A DNA stretch of 64,000 bases from the NCBI GenBank assembly GCA_963799315.1, contig CAWCWP010000001.1, positions 682,001 to 746,000 on the forward strand, in the 5' to 3' direction. Shown here one piece after another: positions 8,093 to 16,946 of this stretch. The stretch is from Parerythrobacter_A sp963799315 (GTDB lineage Bacteria; Pseudomonadota; Alphaproteobacteria; Sphingomonadales; Sphingomonadaceae). A program made the position numbers and the translations under genes. Below the pieces are notes generated by a model, which saw nothing but the letters and a program-made list of their open reading frames with translations, had not been told where the DNA came from and did not search any database. Position 1 is the stretch's first letter; each line of letters opens with the position of its first letter.

Positions 8093-9289
8093 TTAGAGCA
8101 GGTCCAGCGCCACCGCCGTCGCTTCCCCGCCGCCGATGCACAGGCTCGCGACGCCGCGCGTCTTGCCGCGCTGTTTCAGGGCATTCAGCAGGGTCACGAT
8201 GATACGCGCGCCGCTCGCGCCGATGGGATGGCCCAGCGCGGTGCCGCCGCCATTCACGTTCAGCCGGTCATGGTCGATGCCGATATCGCGCATGGCGAAC
8301 ATGGCGACGCAGGCGAAGGCTTCGTTCACTTCCCACAAGTCGACATCGTCCACGCTCCACCCGGCGCGCTTCAGCACCGTCTCGATGGCACCGATGGGAG
8401 CGGTGGTGAACTTGGCCGGTTCGTCGGCATGGGCGGCCATCGCGACGATCTTCGCCAGCGGGGTCTGGCCGTTTTCTTTCGCGCTGCTGGCACGGGTGAG
8501 GACCAGTGCCGCCGCACCGTCAGAAATGGAGCTGGAGGTCGCGGCGGTGATGGTGCCGTCCTTGGCGAAAGCGGGGCGCAAGGTCGGGATCTTGTCCGGA
8601 CGACCGCGACCGGGCTGCTCGTCGGTGTCGACAACCGTTTCGCCCTTGCGGTGCTTGACCGTTACCGGCGTAATCTCGTCCGCAAATGCGCCGCTGTCGA
8701 TGGCGGCGTTGGCACGGCGCAGCGACTTTATCGAATAGGCATCCATATCGTCGCGGCTGAGCCGGTATTCGTCCGCCGTGTCCTGCGCAAAGGTGCCCAT
8801 CGCACGGCCTTCGTCATAGGCATCTTCCAGCCCGTCCAGGAACATATGGTCATAGGCCGTATCATGGCCGAGCCGCGCGCCGGAGCGGTGCTTTTTCAGC
8901 AGGTAAGGTGCATTGGTCATGCTCTCCATCCCGCCCGCGACCACGGTATCGACCGTGCCCGCCGCCAGCGCTTCCGCGCCCATGATGACCGTCTGCATCC
9001 CGCTGCCGCAGACCTTGTTGACAGTGGTGGCCTGCACCGATTTCGGCAGCCCCGCCTTGATCGCCGCTTGCCGCGCGGGGGCCTGACCCAGGCCGGCGGG
9101 CAGGACACAACCCATATAGATGCGGTCCACGGCATCCCCCTCGACGCCCGCGCGCTCCACCGAAGCACGCACCGCCGTCGCGCCGAGATCGGTGGCGGAC
9201 ACATCGGCCAGCACGCCCTGCATCCCGCCCATCGGGGTGCGTGCATAGCCGAGGATGACAACGGGATCGGTTGCGGAAAACTGGGTCAT
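8093..9289 (-). CDS. Acetyl-CoA C-acetyltransferase (thiolase)
   Basis: A 398-residue thiolase that condenses two acetyl-CoA molecules or performs the reverse cleavage. The nucleophilic cysteine is C94 in VNKVCGSGMQ. The catalytic His is in GHPIGASG, and the second cysteine is in SLCIGGGEATA near the C-terminus. The NEAFA motif, which contributes the active-site Asn/Glu region, is also present. Length and motifs are normal for biosynthetic (PhaA/AtoB-like) or degradative thiolases, and chain-length preference cannot be judged. The gene is divergent from the aldehyde dehydrogenase gene, with a 136-base gap that starts with overlapping GAAA/TTTC palindromes at 9291-9315. Confidence 0.92.
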   Translation of the reverse strand: MTQFSATDPVVILGYARTPMGGMQGVLADVSATDLGATAVRASVERAGVEGDAVDRIYMGCVLPAGLGQAPARQAAIKAGLPKSVQATTVNKVCGSGMQTVIMGAEALAAGTVDTVVAGGMESMTNAPYLLKKHRSGARLGHDTAYDHMFLDGLEDAYDEGRAMGTFAQDTADEYRLSRDDMDAYSIKSLRRANAAIDSGAFADEITPVTVKHRKGETVVDTDEQPGRGRPDKIPTLRPAFAKDGTITAATSSSISDGAAALVLTRASSAKENGQTPLAKIVAMAAHADEPAKFTTAPIGAIETVLKRAGWSVDDVDLWEVNEAFACVAMFAMRDIGIDHDRLNVNGGGTALGHPIGASGARIIVTLLNALKQRGKTRGVASLCIGGGEATAVALDLL

Positions 9290-9425
9290 GGAAAGCGACT
9301 TTCGAAATGCGTTTCAATTCTTGCCACGGAATGTAGTGCTGCACTGCGGCATTGGCAAACCGACTTGTCTTCGCACCGGCGATAGTCGATGTTCGGGCAA
9401 ATACAGACACCGGAGCGCCATCACC

Positions 9426-10856
9426 ATGACCGACCATACCGCCGACCTGCAACGCATCCTCGACACGCAACGCAAGGCATTCCTCGCCGCGCGGCCCGAA
9501 AAGCTCGACATAAGACGCGACCGCATCAAGCGCGCCATCGCCATCCTCGTCGATCACGGCGAGGCGCTGTGCGATGCGATGAGCGAGGATTTCGGCAATC
9601 GCAGCCGCGCGCAGAGCATGATGACCGACATCGTCGGCTCGATCACTTTCGGCAAATACTGCCTGAAGAACATGAGTGCATGGTCGAAGGCGGACAAGCG
9701 CAAGCTGCAGTTCCCGCTGTCGCTGCTGGGTGCCAAGGGCGAGGTGCGATACGAGCCGAAGGGCGTCATCGGCATCCTGTCGCCGTGGAACTTCCCCGTG
9801 AACCTGACCTTCGCGCCGCTGTTCCAGGTGCTGGCGGCCGGTAATCGCGCCATGATCAAGCCGAGCGAATTCACCGAGAAGACGTCCGAGCTGATGAAGG
9901 CGCTGATCGCCGATGCGTTCGACGAAAACGAAGTCGCCGTAGTCACCGGCAGCCCCGAAGTCGCGCAGGCGTTTTCCTCGCTGCCGTTCGACCACCTTGT
10001 CTTCACCGGCTCTACCGCGACGGGCCGCAAGGTCATGGAAGCAGCGGCGAAGAACCTGGTGCCGGTCACGCTGGAACTGGGCGGCAAGTCGCCTGTCATC
10101 CTCGGCCGCGATGCGGATTACGAACAGGCGGGCGAGCGGATCGCCATCGGCAAGATGATGAATGCCGGACAAATCTGCCTCGCACCCGATTACATGATCG
10201 TGCCCGAAGAACGCGAGGAAGGTGCCGTCGCCGCCGTGGAGCTGGGCGTGCGGACCATGTATCCGACGCTGCTCGACAATGACGACTATGCCAGCGTCGT
10301 GACCGACAAGCATTTCGACCGCCTGCAAGACATGGTCGCCGACGCGAAGGCCAAGGGTGCGGACGTGGTCGAGATCAATCCGGGCGACGAGGACTTTTCC
10401 AACACCAATGCGCGCAAGATGCCGCTGACCATCCTGCGCAACGTCACCGACGACATGCAGGCGATGGAAGAGGAAATCTTCGGGCCGGTCCTGCCGGTGA
10501 TGACCTACAAGAATATCGGCGAGGCGATCGATTATGTGAACGCGCACGATCACCCGCTGGGCCTGTATTATTTCGGCAATGACGATGCCGAGCGCGACGA
10601 GGTGCTGAGCCGCACCAGTTCGGGCGGAGTCACGGTCAACGACGTGGTGTTCCATGTGTCGATGGAAGACATGCCGTTCGGCGGCACCGGCAATTCGGGC
10701 ATCGGTTCCTATCACGGGGTCGAGGGCTTCCGCGAGTTCAGCCATGCGCGCAGCGTCTACAAGCAGTCCAAGCGCGACATCGCCGGCATTGCGGGAATGA
10801 AGCCGCCTTATGGCAAGACGACCGAACGCTCCATCGGGATGCAGCTGAAGAAGTAG
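9426..10856 (+). CDS. calB: Coniferyl aldehyde dehydrogenase family protein
   Basis: A 476-residue NAD(P)-dependent aldehyde dehydrogenase. Motifs in order are SPWNFPVNL in the cofactor-binding domain, FTGSTATG, the catalytic Glu in LELGGKSP and the catalytic Cys in NAGQICLAPDY. The PDY following the cysteine, together with the C-terminal GTGNSGIGSYHG segment, places it in the coniferyl-aldehyde dehydrogenase subgroup, which acts on aromatic or long-chain aldehydes. I chose ATG 9426 (MTDHT), because the frame extends upstream only through the divergent intergenic region. It is divergently arranged with a thiolase and lies upstream of nuoA on the same strand, 134 bases away. The substrate is inferred from the family only. 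Confidence 0.85.
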   Translation: MTDHTADLQRILDTQRKAFLAARPEKLDIRRDRIKRAIAILVDHGEALCDAMSEDFGNRSRAQSMMTDIVGSITFGKYCLKNMSAWSKADKRKLQFPLSLLGAKGEVRYEPKGVIGILSPWNFPVNLTFAPLFQVLAAGNRAMIKPSEFTEKTSELMKALIADAFDENEVAVVTGSPEVAQAFSSLPFDHLVFTGSTATGRKVMEAAAKNLVPVTLELGGKSPVILGRDADYEQAGERIAIGKMMNAGQICLAPDYMIVPEEREEGAVAAVELGVRTMYPTLLDNDDYASVVTDKHFDRLQDMVADAKAKGADVVEINPGDEDFSNTNARKMPLTILRNVTDDMQAMEEEIFGPVLPVMTYKNIGEAIDYVNAHDHPLGLYYFGNDDAERDEVLSRTSSGGVTVNDVVFHVSMEDMPFGGTGNSGIGSYHGVEGFREFSHARSVYKQSKRDIAGIAGMKPPYGKTTERSIGMQLKK

Positions 10857-10990
10857 CGCCGCTCCGTTAATCTGGCGTCCAGCGTGTAGGAAACGCATGG
10901 AAAATCGCCGAATTTGCAAGTCCGTGCCCTTGCACCGCTGTATGGCGGGGCGTAGGGCGTGGATGTTGTATTTAACCGCTGGAAAGCCGT

Positions 10991-11365
10991 GTGGTCGATC
11001 TAAGCCAATACCTGCCAATCCTGATGTTCATCGGCGTCGCAGCCCTGCTGTCGGCGGCGTTCGTGTTCCTGCCGATGGGCGTGTCCCGCCTGACCGGCGC
11101 GCATTCGCCCGATGCCGAAAAGCTGAGCGAGTATGAATGCGGCTTCCCTGCGTTCGAGGAGCCGCGCACGCAATTCGATGTGAAGTTCTACCTCGTCGCG
11201 ATCCTGTTCATCATCTTCGATCTGGAGGTGGCGTTCCTGTTCCCCTGGGCGGTCAGCCTCGACATCACCGGCTGGATCGGATGGAGCGCAATGATGGTGT
11301 TCCTGTTTATCCTGACGGTCGGCTTTATCTACGAATGGAAAATGGGCGCGCTGGAATGGGCATGA
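10991..11365 (+). CDS. nuoA: NADH-quinone oxidoreductase subunit A
   Basis: Membrane subunit of respiratory complex I. The protein has 124 residues with three predicted transmembrane helices and the conserved loop YECGFPAFEEPR between helices 1 and 2; the cysteine in this loop is the one involved in the active/deactive transition of complex I. The start is GTG 10991, at the beginning of a hydrophobic helix. It opens the nuo operon after a 134-base gap in which I recognise no specific promoter. Its stop overlaps the nuoB ATG (ATGA). Confidence 0.96.
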   Translation: MVDLSQYLPILMFIGVAALLSAAFVFLPMGVSRLTGAHSPDAEKLSEYECGFPAFEEPRTQFDVKFYLVAILFIIFDLEVAFLFPWAVSLDITGWIGWSAMMVFLFILTVGFIYEWKMGALEWA

Positions 11366-11973
11366 ACGACAGCTCCACCGGGTCGCTGACGGCAGCGCAC
11401 AATGCGGCGCTCGACGGGCGTCGCACCAACGATTCCATCCTTGCGCCCACTGCGAAGGGTGGCGAAGTGCGCCAGCCGGAAGCGGACTATTTCAACGCGC
11501 TACAAACCGAAGTGAACGACAAGGGTTTCCTGGTCGCCAGCACCGAAGACCTGTTCCAGTGGGCGCGCACCGGCAGCCTATGGTGGATGACCTTTGGTCT
11601 CGCCTGCTGCGCGGTGGAAATGATCCACGTCAATATGCCGCGCTACGACATGGAGCGGTTCGGCGTTGCCCCGCGCGCCAGCCCACGCCAGTCGGACGTG
11701 ATGATCGTGGCCGGAACGCTGTGCAACAAGATGGCCCCGGCGCTGCGCAAGGTCTACGACCAGATGTCCGCGCCGAAATATGTCATCAGCATGGGCAGCT
11801 GCGCCAATGGCGGCGGCTATTACCATTACAGCTATTCGGTCGTGCGCGGATGCGACCGCATCGTGCCGGTCGATATCTATATTCCCGGTTGTCCGCCCAC
11901 GGCAGAAGCCTTGCTGTATGGCGTGATGCAGTTGCAGCGCAAGATCCGCCGCAGCGGGACGATTGAACGATGA
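11362..11973 (+). CDS. nuoB: NADH-quinone oxidoreductase subunit B
   Basis: Peripheral-arm subunit that carries cluster N2, the last [4Fe-4S] centre before quinone. 203 residues. The cluster cysteines are in LACCAVE, GSCANGGG and GCPPTAEAL. The start ATG 11362 overlaps the nuoA stop by four bases, and the stop overlaps the nuoC ATG by four bases. The first ~50 residues, before the conserved domain, form a polar extension of a length often seen in alphaproteobacterial and mitochondrial homologues. Confidence 0.97.
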   Translation: MNDSSTGSLTAAHNAALDGRRTNDSILAPTAKGGEVRQPEADYFNALQTEVNDKGFLVASTEDLFQWARTGSLWWMTFGLACCAVEMIHVNMPRYDMERFGVAPRASPRQSDVMIVAGTLCNKMAPALRKVYDQMSAPKYVISMGSCANGGGYYHYSYSVVRGCDRIVPVDIYIPGCPPTAEALLYGVMQLQRKIRRSGTIER

Positions 11974-12815
11974 GTGTGGTTCACGCCGCACCCAAATATG
12001 CGAGCAATGCCGGGGTGGCCGAGACGGTCGGTGCGGCACTGGGCGCGATGGTGCTCGACACTGCCGAGGCGCATGACGAACTGACGCTGACCATTGCGCG
12101 CGCGCAGATTGCCGATGCGTTGCAGACCCTGCGTGACGATTTCGCCTATCAACAGCTGATGGAAATCGCGGGCGTCGATTTTCCGGACCGCGCCGAGCGG
12201 TTCGAAGTCGTCTACATGCTGCTCAGCCTGACGAAAAACCATCGCATCACGCTGAAATGCAGCACCGACGAGGCGACGCCGGTTCCCACCGCTACCGGTC
12301 TGTGGCCCAATGCCGGGTGGCTCGAACGCGAGGTATTCGACATGTATGGCGTCGTGTTCGACGGCAATACGGACCTGCGCCGCATCCTGACCGATTACGG
12401 GTTCGAGGGACATCCCTTCCGCAAGGACTTCCCGCTGACCGGCTATACCGAATTGCGCTATTCCGAAGACGAGAAGCGCGTGGTGTACGAGCCGGTGAAG
12501 CTGGCGCAGGACTTGCGGCAGTTCGATTTCATGAGCCCGTGGGAAGGTGCCGATTACGTGCTGCCGGGCGATGAGAAGGCTGACACGCCGCCGGTGGACG
12601 ATCCCAAGGTGACGGAGAAGCCCGCCGACACTGGCGCCGGTGCGAAGGCGGATGCCAAGGCCGCCGAGAAGGTTAGCGCCGATGCACCGGCAGAGAAGGA
12701 CGCCGATACTGCCGCGCCTGCGCCTGACGCGACCGAGGACCGCGAGGGCCGGACCGCCGGGAAAGGCGATGTGCGCGACACCGCAAAAGCGACCAAGCCG
12801 GAGGACAAGGCATGA
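11970..12815 (+). CDS. nuoC: NADH-quinone oxidoreductase subunit C with long charged C-terminal tail
   Basis: Hydrophilic 30-kDa subunit of the complex I Q-module. The family core includes the REVFDMYGV segment and GHPFRKDFPLTGY. After about residue 190 the protein continues with some 85 residues made almost only of Ala, Asp, Glu, Lys, Pro and Thr, to a total of 281 residues. This tail is outside the known domain and should be disordered. The start overlaps nuoB (ATGA), and the stop overlaps nuoD (ATGA). The frame is continuous, so the tail is really encoded. Confidence 0.95.
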   Translation: MSVVHAAPKYASNAGVAETVGAALGAMVLDTAEAHDELTLTIARAQIADALQTLRDDFAYQQLMEIAGVDFPDRAERFEVVYMLLSLTKNHRITLKCSTDEATPVPTATGLWPNAGWLEREVFDMYGVVFDGNTDLRRILTDYGFEGHPFRKDFPLTGYTELRYSEDEKRVVYEPVKLAQDLRQFDFMSPWEGADYVLPGDEKADTPPVDDPKVTEKPADTGAGAKADAKAAEKVSADAPAEKDADTAAPAPDATEDREGRTAGKGDVRDTAKATKPEDKA

Positions 12816-14023
12816 GCGTTCAACTGGAACATTCGCCGACCACCGGTGACGAGGTCATCTCCAACTACACGCTCAACTTCGGGCCGCAGCATCCCGCTGC
12901 GCATGGCGTTTTGCGGATGGTGATGGAGCTTGACGGAGAGATCATCGAGCGGGTCGATCCGCATGTCGGCCTGCTGCATCGCGGCACCGAAAAACTGATC
13001 GAGCAGAAGACCTATTTACAGGCGCTGCCCTATTTCGACCGGCTCGATTACTGCTCGCCACTGTGTCAGGAACACAGCTACGTTCTCGCCATCGAGAAGC
13101 TGTTGAATGTCGAAGTGCCCGAACGTGCGCAGTATCTTCGCGTGCTGTTCGCGGAACTGACCCGCATCTGCAATCACATGCTCAATATCGGCGCGCATGT
13201 GATGGATGTGGGCGCGATGACGCCGAACCTGTGGGTGTTCGAACTGCGCGAAGACTGCATGAACTTCTTCGAACGGGCCAGCGGCGCGCGGATGCATGGT
13301 GCCTGGTTCCGGCCCGGCGGCGTGCATCAGGACGTGCCGCTGAAGCTGCTGACCGATATCGGCGACTGGCTGGACAACCGCCTGCCCGAACTGTTCGGCG
13401 ACGCGATGAGTCTGGTGCTCGACAACCGCATCTTCAAACAGCGCAATGTCGATATCGCGGTGGTGAGCCGTGACGATGCGATTGCATGGGGCTTTTCCGG
13501 CCCGATGATCCGCGCGGCGGGCATTCCGTGGGACTTGCGCAAGTCGCAGCCCTACGATGTCTATGACCGCATGGATTTCGAGATACCGGTCGGCACCAAT
13601 TCGGATTGCTATGACCGCTTCGTAGTGCGCGTGAAGGAAGTTTACGAAAGCGCAAAGATCATCAAGCAGTGCATCGCCGAAATGCCCGAAGGTCCGGTCG
13701 CCAGCACCGACGGCAAGGTCAGCCCGCCCAAGCGCGGCCCGATGAAGCAGTCGATGGAGGCGCTGATCCATCACTTCAAGCTCTACACCGAAGGTTTCCA
13801 TGTGCCTGCGGGCGAAGTCTATGTCGCCACCGAAAGCCCCAAAGGCGAATTCGGCGTCTATCTGGTCAGCGACGGCAGCAACAAACCCTATCGCTGCAAA
13901 ATCCGCCCCACCGCGTTTTCGCATCTGCAAGCGATGGATTTCATGTGCAAAGGCCACATGCTGCCCGACGCGACCGCCATCCTCGGCGCAATCGACGTGG
14001 TGTTCGGGGAGTGTGACCGGTAA
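12812..14023 (+). CDS. nuoD: NADH-quinone oxidoreductase subunit D
   Basis: 49-kDa Q-module subunit that forms the quinone site together with NuoB. 403 residues, normal length. Recognisable segments are NFGPQHPAAHGVLR, HVGLLHRGTEKL, PYFDRLDY and, near the C-terminus, the conserved end GAIDVVFGECDR. His in GPQHPAAHG and Tyr in the PYFDRLDY region line the quinone pocket in the family. ATG 12812 overlaps nuoC by four bases; the TAA shares one base with the ATG of a small membrane protein gene (TAATG at 14021-14025). Confidence 0.97.
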   Translation: MSVQLEHSPTTGDEVISNYTLNFGPQHPAAHGVLRMVMELDGEIIERVDPHVGLLHRGTEKLIEQKTYLQALPYFDRLDYCSPLCQEHSYVLAIEKLLNVEVPERAQYLRVLFAELTRICNHMLNIGAHVMDVGAMTPNLWVFELREDCMNFFERASGARMHGAWFRPGGVHQDVPLKLLTDIGDWLDNRLPELFGDAMSLVLDNRIFKQRNVDIAVVSRDDAIAWGFSGPMIRAAGIPWDLRKSQPYDVYDRMDFEIPVGTNSDCYDRFVVRVKEVYESAKIIKQCIAEMPEGPVASTDGKVSPPKRGPMKQSMEALIHHFKLYTEGFHVPAGEVYVATESPKGEFGVYLVSDGSNKPYRCKIRPTAFSHLQAMDFMCKGHMLPDATAILGAIDVVFGECDR

Positions 14024-14202
14024 TGCTACGCGAACTGTTCATCTTTATCGCCGCGTTTGCGGCCTTCGCGTCCGGCATCGCGATTTATCTGCTGGCCGCG
14101 CATGGCATGTCTTCGATGAAAGAGATCGTGTCGACGGCTGTTGCGGCCCTGATCGGACTGTATATCGGTCGCTACATCCAGAACAGGCTCGACAATGGCT
14201 GA
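14023..14202 (+). CDS. Small two-helix membrane protein between nuoD and nuoE
   Basis: A 59-residue open frame, MLRELFIFIA... to ...IQNRLDNG. Its ATG shares one base with the nuoD stop (TAATG) and its end overlaps the nuoE start by eight bases, which is the translational-coupling pattern of the whole operon. Two hydrophobic segments (about residues 4-26 and 36-52) flank a short polar loop with MSSMKE, and the C-terminus is basic and amphipathic. I know no named family. It is not one of the fourteen canonical Nuo subunits; an accessory or assembly role in complex I is possible from position alone. Confidence 0.7.
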   Translation: MLRELFIFIAAFAAFASGIAIYLLAAHGMSSMKEIVSTAVAALIGLYIGRYIQNRLDNG

Positions 14203-14863
14203 TCGCGCGCTTGCCCCCGACACACCCGAATTGCGCGAGCGGTGGAACGGCTTTGCCTTTTCGGACGACAGCAAATCGCAGGCGGAAACCGCTATTGCGC
14301 GCTATCCCGAAGGGCGCAGCAAGTCGGCGGTGATGCCGCTGCTGTTCATTGCGCAGCGCCAGGTTGGCGAGGAAACGAATACGCAAGGCTGGTTGCCGCT
14401 GCCGGTCATGGAATATGTCGCGCGCTATCTCGATCTGCCGGTGATCCGCGTGGTCGAGGTTGCGACGTTCTATTTCATGTACAACCTCCAGCCGGTCGGC
14501 AAATTCCATGTGCAGGTGTGCGGCACCACGCCCTGCATGCTGCGCGGCAGTGACGCCATCATGGCGGCATGCAAGGCGCGCGGCATGGCGAAGGGGGCGG
14601 TGTCGGAAGACGGGTTGTGGACGCTGACCGAGGTGGAATGCATGGGCAGTTGCGCGACCGCGCCGATGGTTCAGATCAACGACGACAATTACGAAGACCT
14701 GACGCCGGAACGGCTCGACACCGTGCTCGATGCGCTGGCCGCCGGCGAACAGCCGCCCGCCGGTACGCAGGAGCCGGGGCGCAATACGTCCGAACCCAAA
14801 ACGGGGCCGACCGTGTTGCGCGATATGGTCGATGCCAATCACGATTACCGGAGCGAATGGTAA
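14195..14863 (+). CDS. nuoE: NADH-quinone oxidoreductase subunit E
   Basis: 24-kDa subunit of the NADH-dehydrogenase module, carrying the [2Fe-2S] cluster N1a. The four ligands are in VCGTTPCMLRG and ECMGSCATAPM. Total 222 residues; the family core ends near residue 170, and a polar tail follows. The start overlaps the small membrane protein by eight bases. The stop TAA shares one base with the next small gene (TAATG at 14861-14865). Confidence 0.96.
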   Translation: MADRALAPDTPELRERWNGFAFSDDSKSQAETAIARYPEGRSKSAVMPLLFIAQRQVGEETNTQGWLPLPVMEYVARYLDLPVIRVVEVATFYFMYNLQPVGKFHVQVCGTTPCMLRGSDAIMAACKARGMAKGAVSEDGLWTLTEVECMGSCATAPMVQINDDNYEDLTPERLDTVLDALAAGEQPPAGTQEPGRNTSEPKTGPTVLRDMVDANHDYRSEW

Positions 14864-15006
14864 TGGACAGCTCGCTGATAACCGTCATCATCGCGCTCAT
14901 CCTGGTGGTGATCGCGTGGAAGGTGCTCAAAGGGCTGGTAAAGACTGGCGCCCTGATCGCCATCCTCGTGGTCGCGGCCATCGTTGTGTTCGGAGGCGGC
15001 TCCTGA
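14863..15006 (+). CDS. Small hydrophobic protein between nuoE and nuoF
   Basis: A 47-residue frame beginning MDSSLITVII and ending VVFGGGS. It has two closely spaced hydrophobic helices (about residues 4-18 and 28-43) around a short basic turn, WKVLKGLVK. The ATG overlaps the nuoE stop by one base and the TGA overlaps the nuoF ATG by one base. No named family is recognised. Tight coupling on both sides and a clean start argue for a real gene even though it is tiny. Confidence 0.65.
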   Translation: MDSSLITVIIALILVVIAWKVLKGLVKTGALIAILVVAAIVVFGGGS

Positions 15007-16299
15007 TGCTCGCTGATAAAGATCGGATCTTCACCAACGTCTACGGCTTCCAGTCGTGGAAGCTGGACGCGGCGCAAAAGCGCGGCGACTGGGATGATAC
15101 CAAGGCGCTGATCGGTCGCGGGCAGGATGCCATCATCGACGAGATCAAGGCTTCGGGTTTGCGCGGGCGGGGCGGGGCTGGGCTTCCCCACCGGCCTGAA
15201 ATGGTCTTTCATGCCAAAAGAGAGCAAAGATGGCCGTCCGTCCTTTCTGGTCATCAATGCCGATGAATCCGAACCGGGCAGCTGCAAGGACCGCGAGATC
15301 ATCCGGCACGATCCGCACAAGCTGATCGAAGGGGCGCTGGTCGCCGGGTTCGCGATGCGCGCGCGGGCGGCTTACATCTACATACGCGGCGAATATATCC
15401 GCGAGGCCGAAACGCTCCAGGCGGCTATCGACGAGGCGTATGCCTCCAAGCTGATCGGCAAGAACGCCAGCGGTTCGGGCTATGATTTCGACGTGTTCCT
15501 GCATCGCGGCGCGGGCGCTTATATCTGCGGTGAAGAGACCGCGATGATCGAAAGCCTCGAAGGCAAAAAGGGCCAGCCGCGACTCAAACCGCCATTTCCG
15601 GCAGGCGCGGGTCTCTATGGCTGCCCGACGACAGTGAACAATGTCGAGAGCATTGCGGTCGTCCCCACGATCCTGCGGCGCGGGGCGAGCTGGTTCAGCG
15701 GCTTCGGGCGCGAAGGCAATGCCGGCACAAAACTGTTCCAGATCAGCGGCCATGTCGAGAACCCGTGCGTCGTCGAAGAGGAAATGGGTATTCCGTTCCG
15801 CGAGCTTATCAAGAAGCATTGCGGTGGAATTACGGGCGGTTGGGACAATCTCCTCGCAGTGATTCCAGGTGGTTCGTCGGTGCCGCTGGTGCCCGCCGAA
15901 CAGATCATGGACGCGCCGATGGATTTCGACGGGTTGAAGGAGCTGGGCAGCGGCCTCGGCACGGCGGCGGTGATCGTGATGGACAAGTCCACCGACATCG
16001 TGCGCGCGATCAGTCGCCTCAGCTACTTCTACAAGCACGAAAGCTGCGGCCAGTGCACGCCTTGCCGCGAAGGTACGGGCTGGATGTGGCGCATGATGCA
16101 GCGGCTCGAAACGGGCGATGCGGCGATCGAGGAAATCGACATGCTGCAACAAGTTACTAAGCAGGTGGAAGGCCACACGATCTGCGCGCTGGGCGATGCG
16201 GCTGCATGGCCGATCCAGGGTCTCATCAGACATTTCCGGCCCGAACTGGAACGCCGCATCGAAGAGCATAACGCAGAATTTCTGGAGGCGGCGGAATGA
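15006..16299 (+). CDS. nuoF: NADH-quinone oxidoreductase subunit F, one frameshift
   Basis: 51-kDa subunit that binds FMN, NADH and a [4Fe-4S] cluster. The start is ATG 15006 (MLADKDRIFTN), overlapping the preceding stop by one base. The FMN-site sequence RGRGGAG is read in the first frame; from about 15183 the protein continues as FPTGLKWSFMPKES in the next frame, so one extra base (probably the C of ggcttcccc) interrupts it. The span is 3n+1 bases, and correction gives 430 residues, the usual length. Cluster cysteines are in ESCGQCTPCREG and the later GHTICALGD. A probable sequence error, since the rest is fully conserved. Confidence 0.93.
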
Positions 16300-16946
16300 T
16301 CGCGCGCCGACTGGTTGTTGCCACGGCAATGGCGCTGGCGAGCCTGTCCGCGCCCGCCATCGCGCAATTGGCGCCCGGCATTTCCGGCTCCTCCTCCGCG
16401 CCGCAGACCGCGAGCGAAAAGGAGTACTGGTACCTCGTCCGTTCTATGGGCGATTGCCTCGCGACCAACAAAACCGAAGAGGCTGAAGCGTTTCTCGCCA
16501 GTGCAATCGGCTCGCGCGCCGAGGGGACAGCTTTCAAAAAGCTGTTTGGGCGTTCGCGCAATATCTGCCTCGGCAATTTTGTGAATGCCTCGTTCCAGCG
16601 CGCGCATGTGCGCGGATCGGTCGCCGAAGGACTGTACCGGCGCGAAGAAAGCAACCTGCCCGATACCTGGCGCCCGACGATCGAGAAACCGACGGCAATA
16701 GGTTCGATACACGACTTCGCGAAATGCCATGTTGCGGATAACTTCGCAGAAACGCGCGCGTTTCTGCGGGAAACGAAGCTGACGACTGATGAGGAAACGC
16801 AATATATCGAGCGTATGGCGCCTACATTCGCCGCATGCCTGCCTGATCGCAAAGTCACGCTGAAGGCGATAAATGTTCGCATGGCCTTGGCCGAAGCGAT
16901 GTACCATGCGGTGAAGAACCGGCAAGGGCGGGAATTGGCGCTATGA
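16296..16946 (+). CDS. Secreted four-cysteine repeat protein A inside the nuo operon
   Basis: A 216-residue exported protein of unknown function. The signal peptide is residues 1-23 (cleavage after AIA). The mature protein is built of two copies of a roughly 90-residue unit. Each unit has two cysteines exactly 37 residues apart (C54/C91 and C144/C181) and ends in a segment like VRGSVAEGLY or VRMALAEAMY. ATG 16296 overlaps the nuoF stop (ATGA), and the end overlaps the next, related gene. It is not a complex I subunit; its place between nuoF and nuoG suggests co-expression. Disulfide-stabilised helical repeats in the periplasm are a reasonable guess, no more. Confidence 0.75.
   Translation: MIARRLVVATAMALASLSAPAIAQLAPGISGSSSAPQTASEKEYWYLVRSMGDCLATNKTEEAEAFLASAIGSRAEGTAFKKLFGRSRNICLGNFVNASFQRAHVRGSVAEGLYRREESNLPDTWRPTIEKPTAIGSIHDFAKCHVADNFAETRAFLRETKLTTDEETQYIERMAPTFAACLPDRKVTLKAINVRMALAEAMYHAVKNRQGRELAL

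Noticed and set aside
8862..11018. A 718-codon open frame on the minus strand covering the aldehyde dehydrogenase gene
   Set aside because: It is the antisense shadow of a strongly conserved plus-strand enzyme, a usual effect of high GC content; its translation has no domain.
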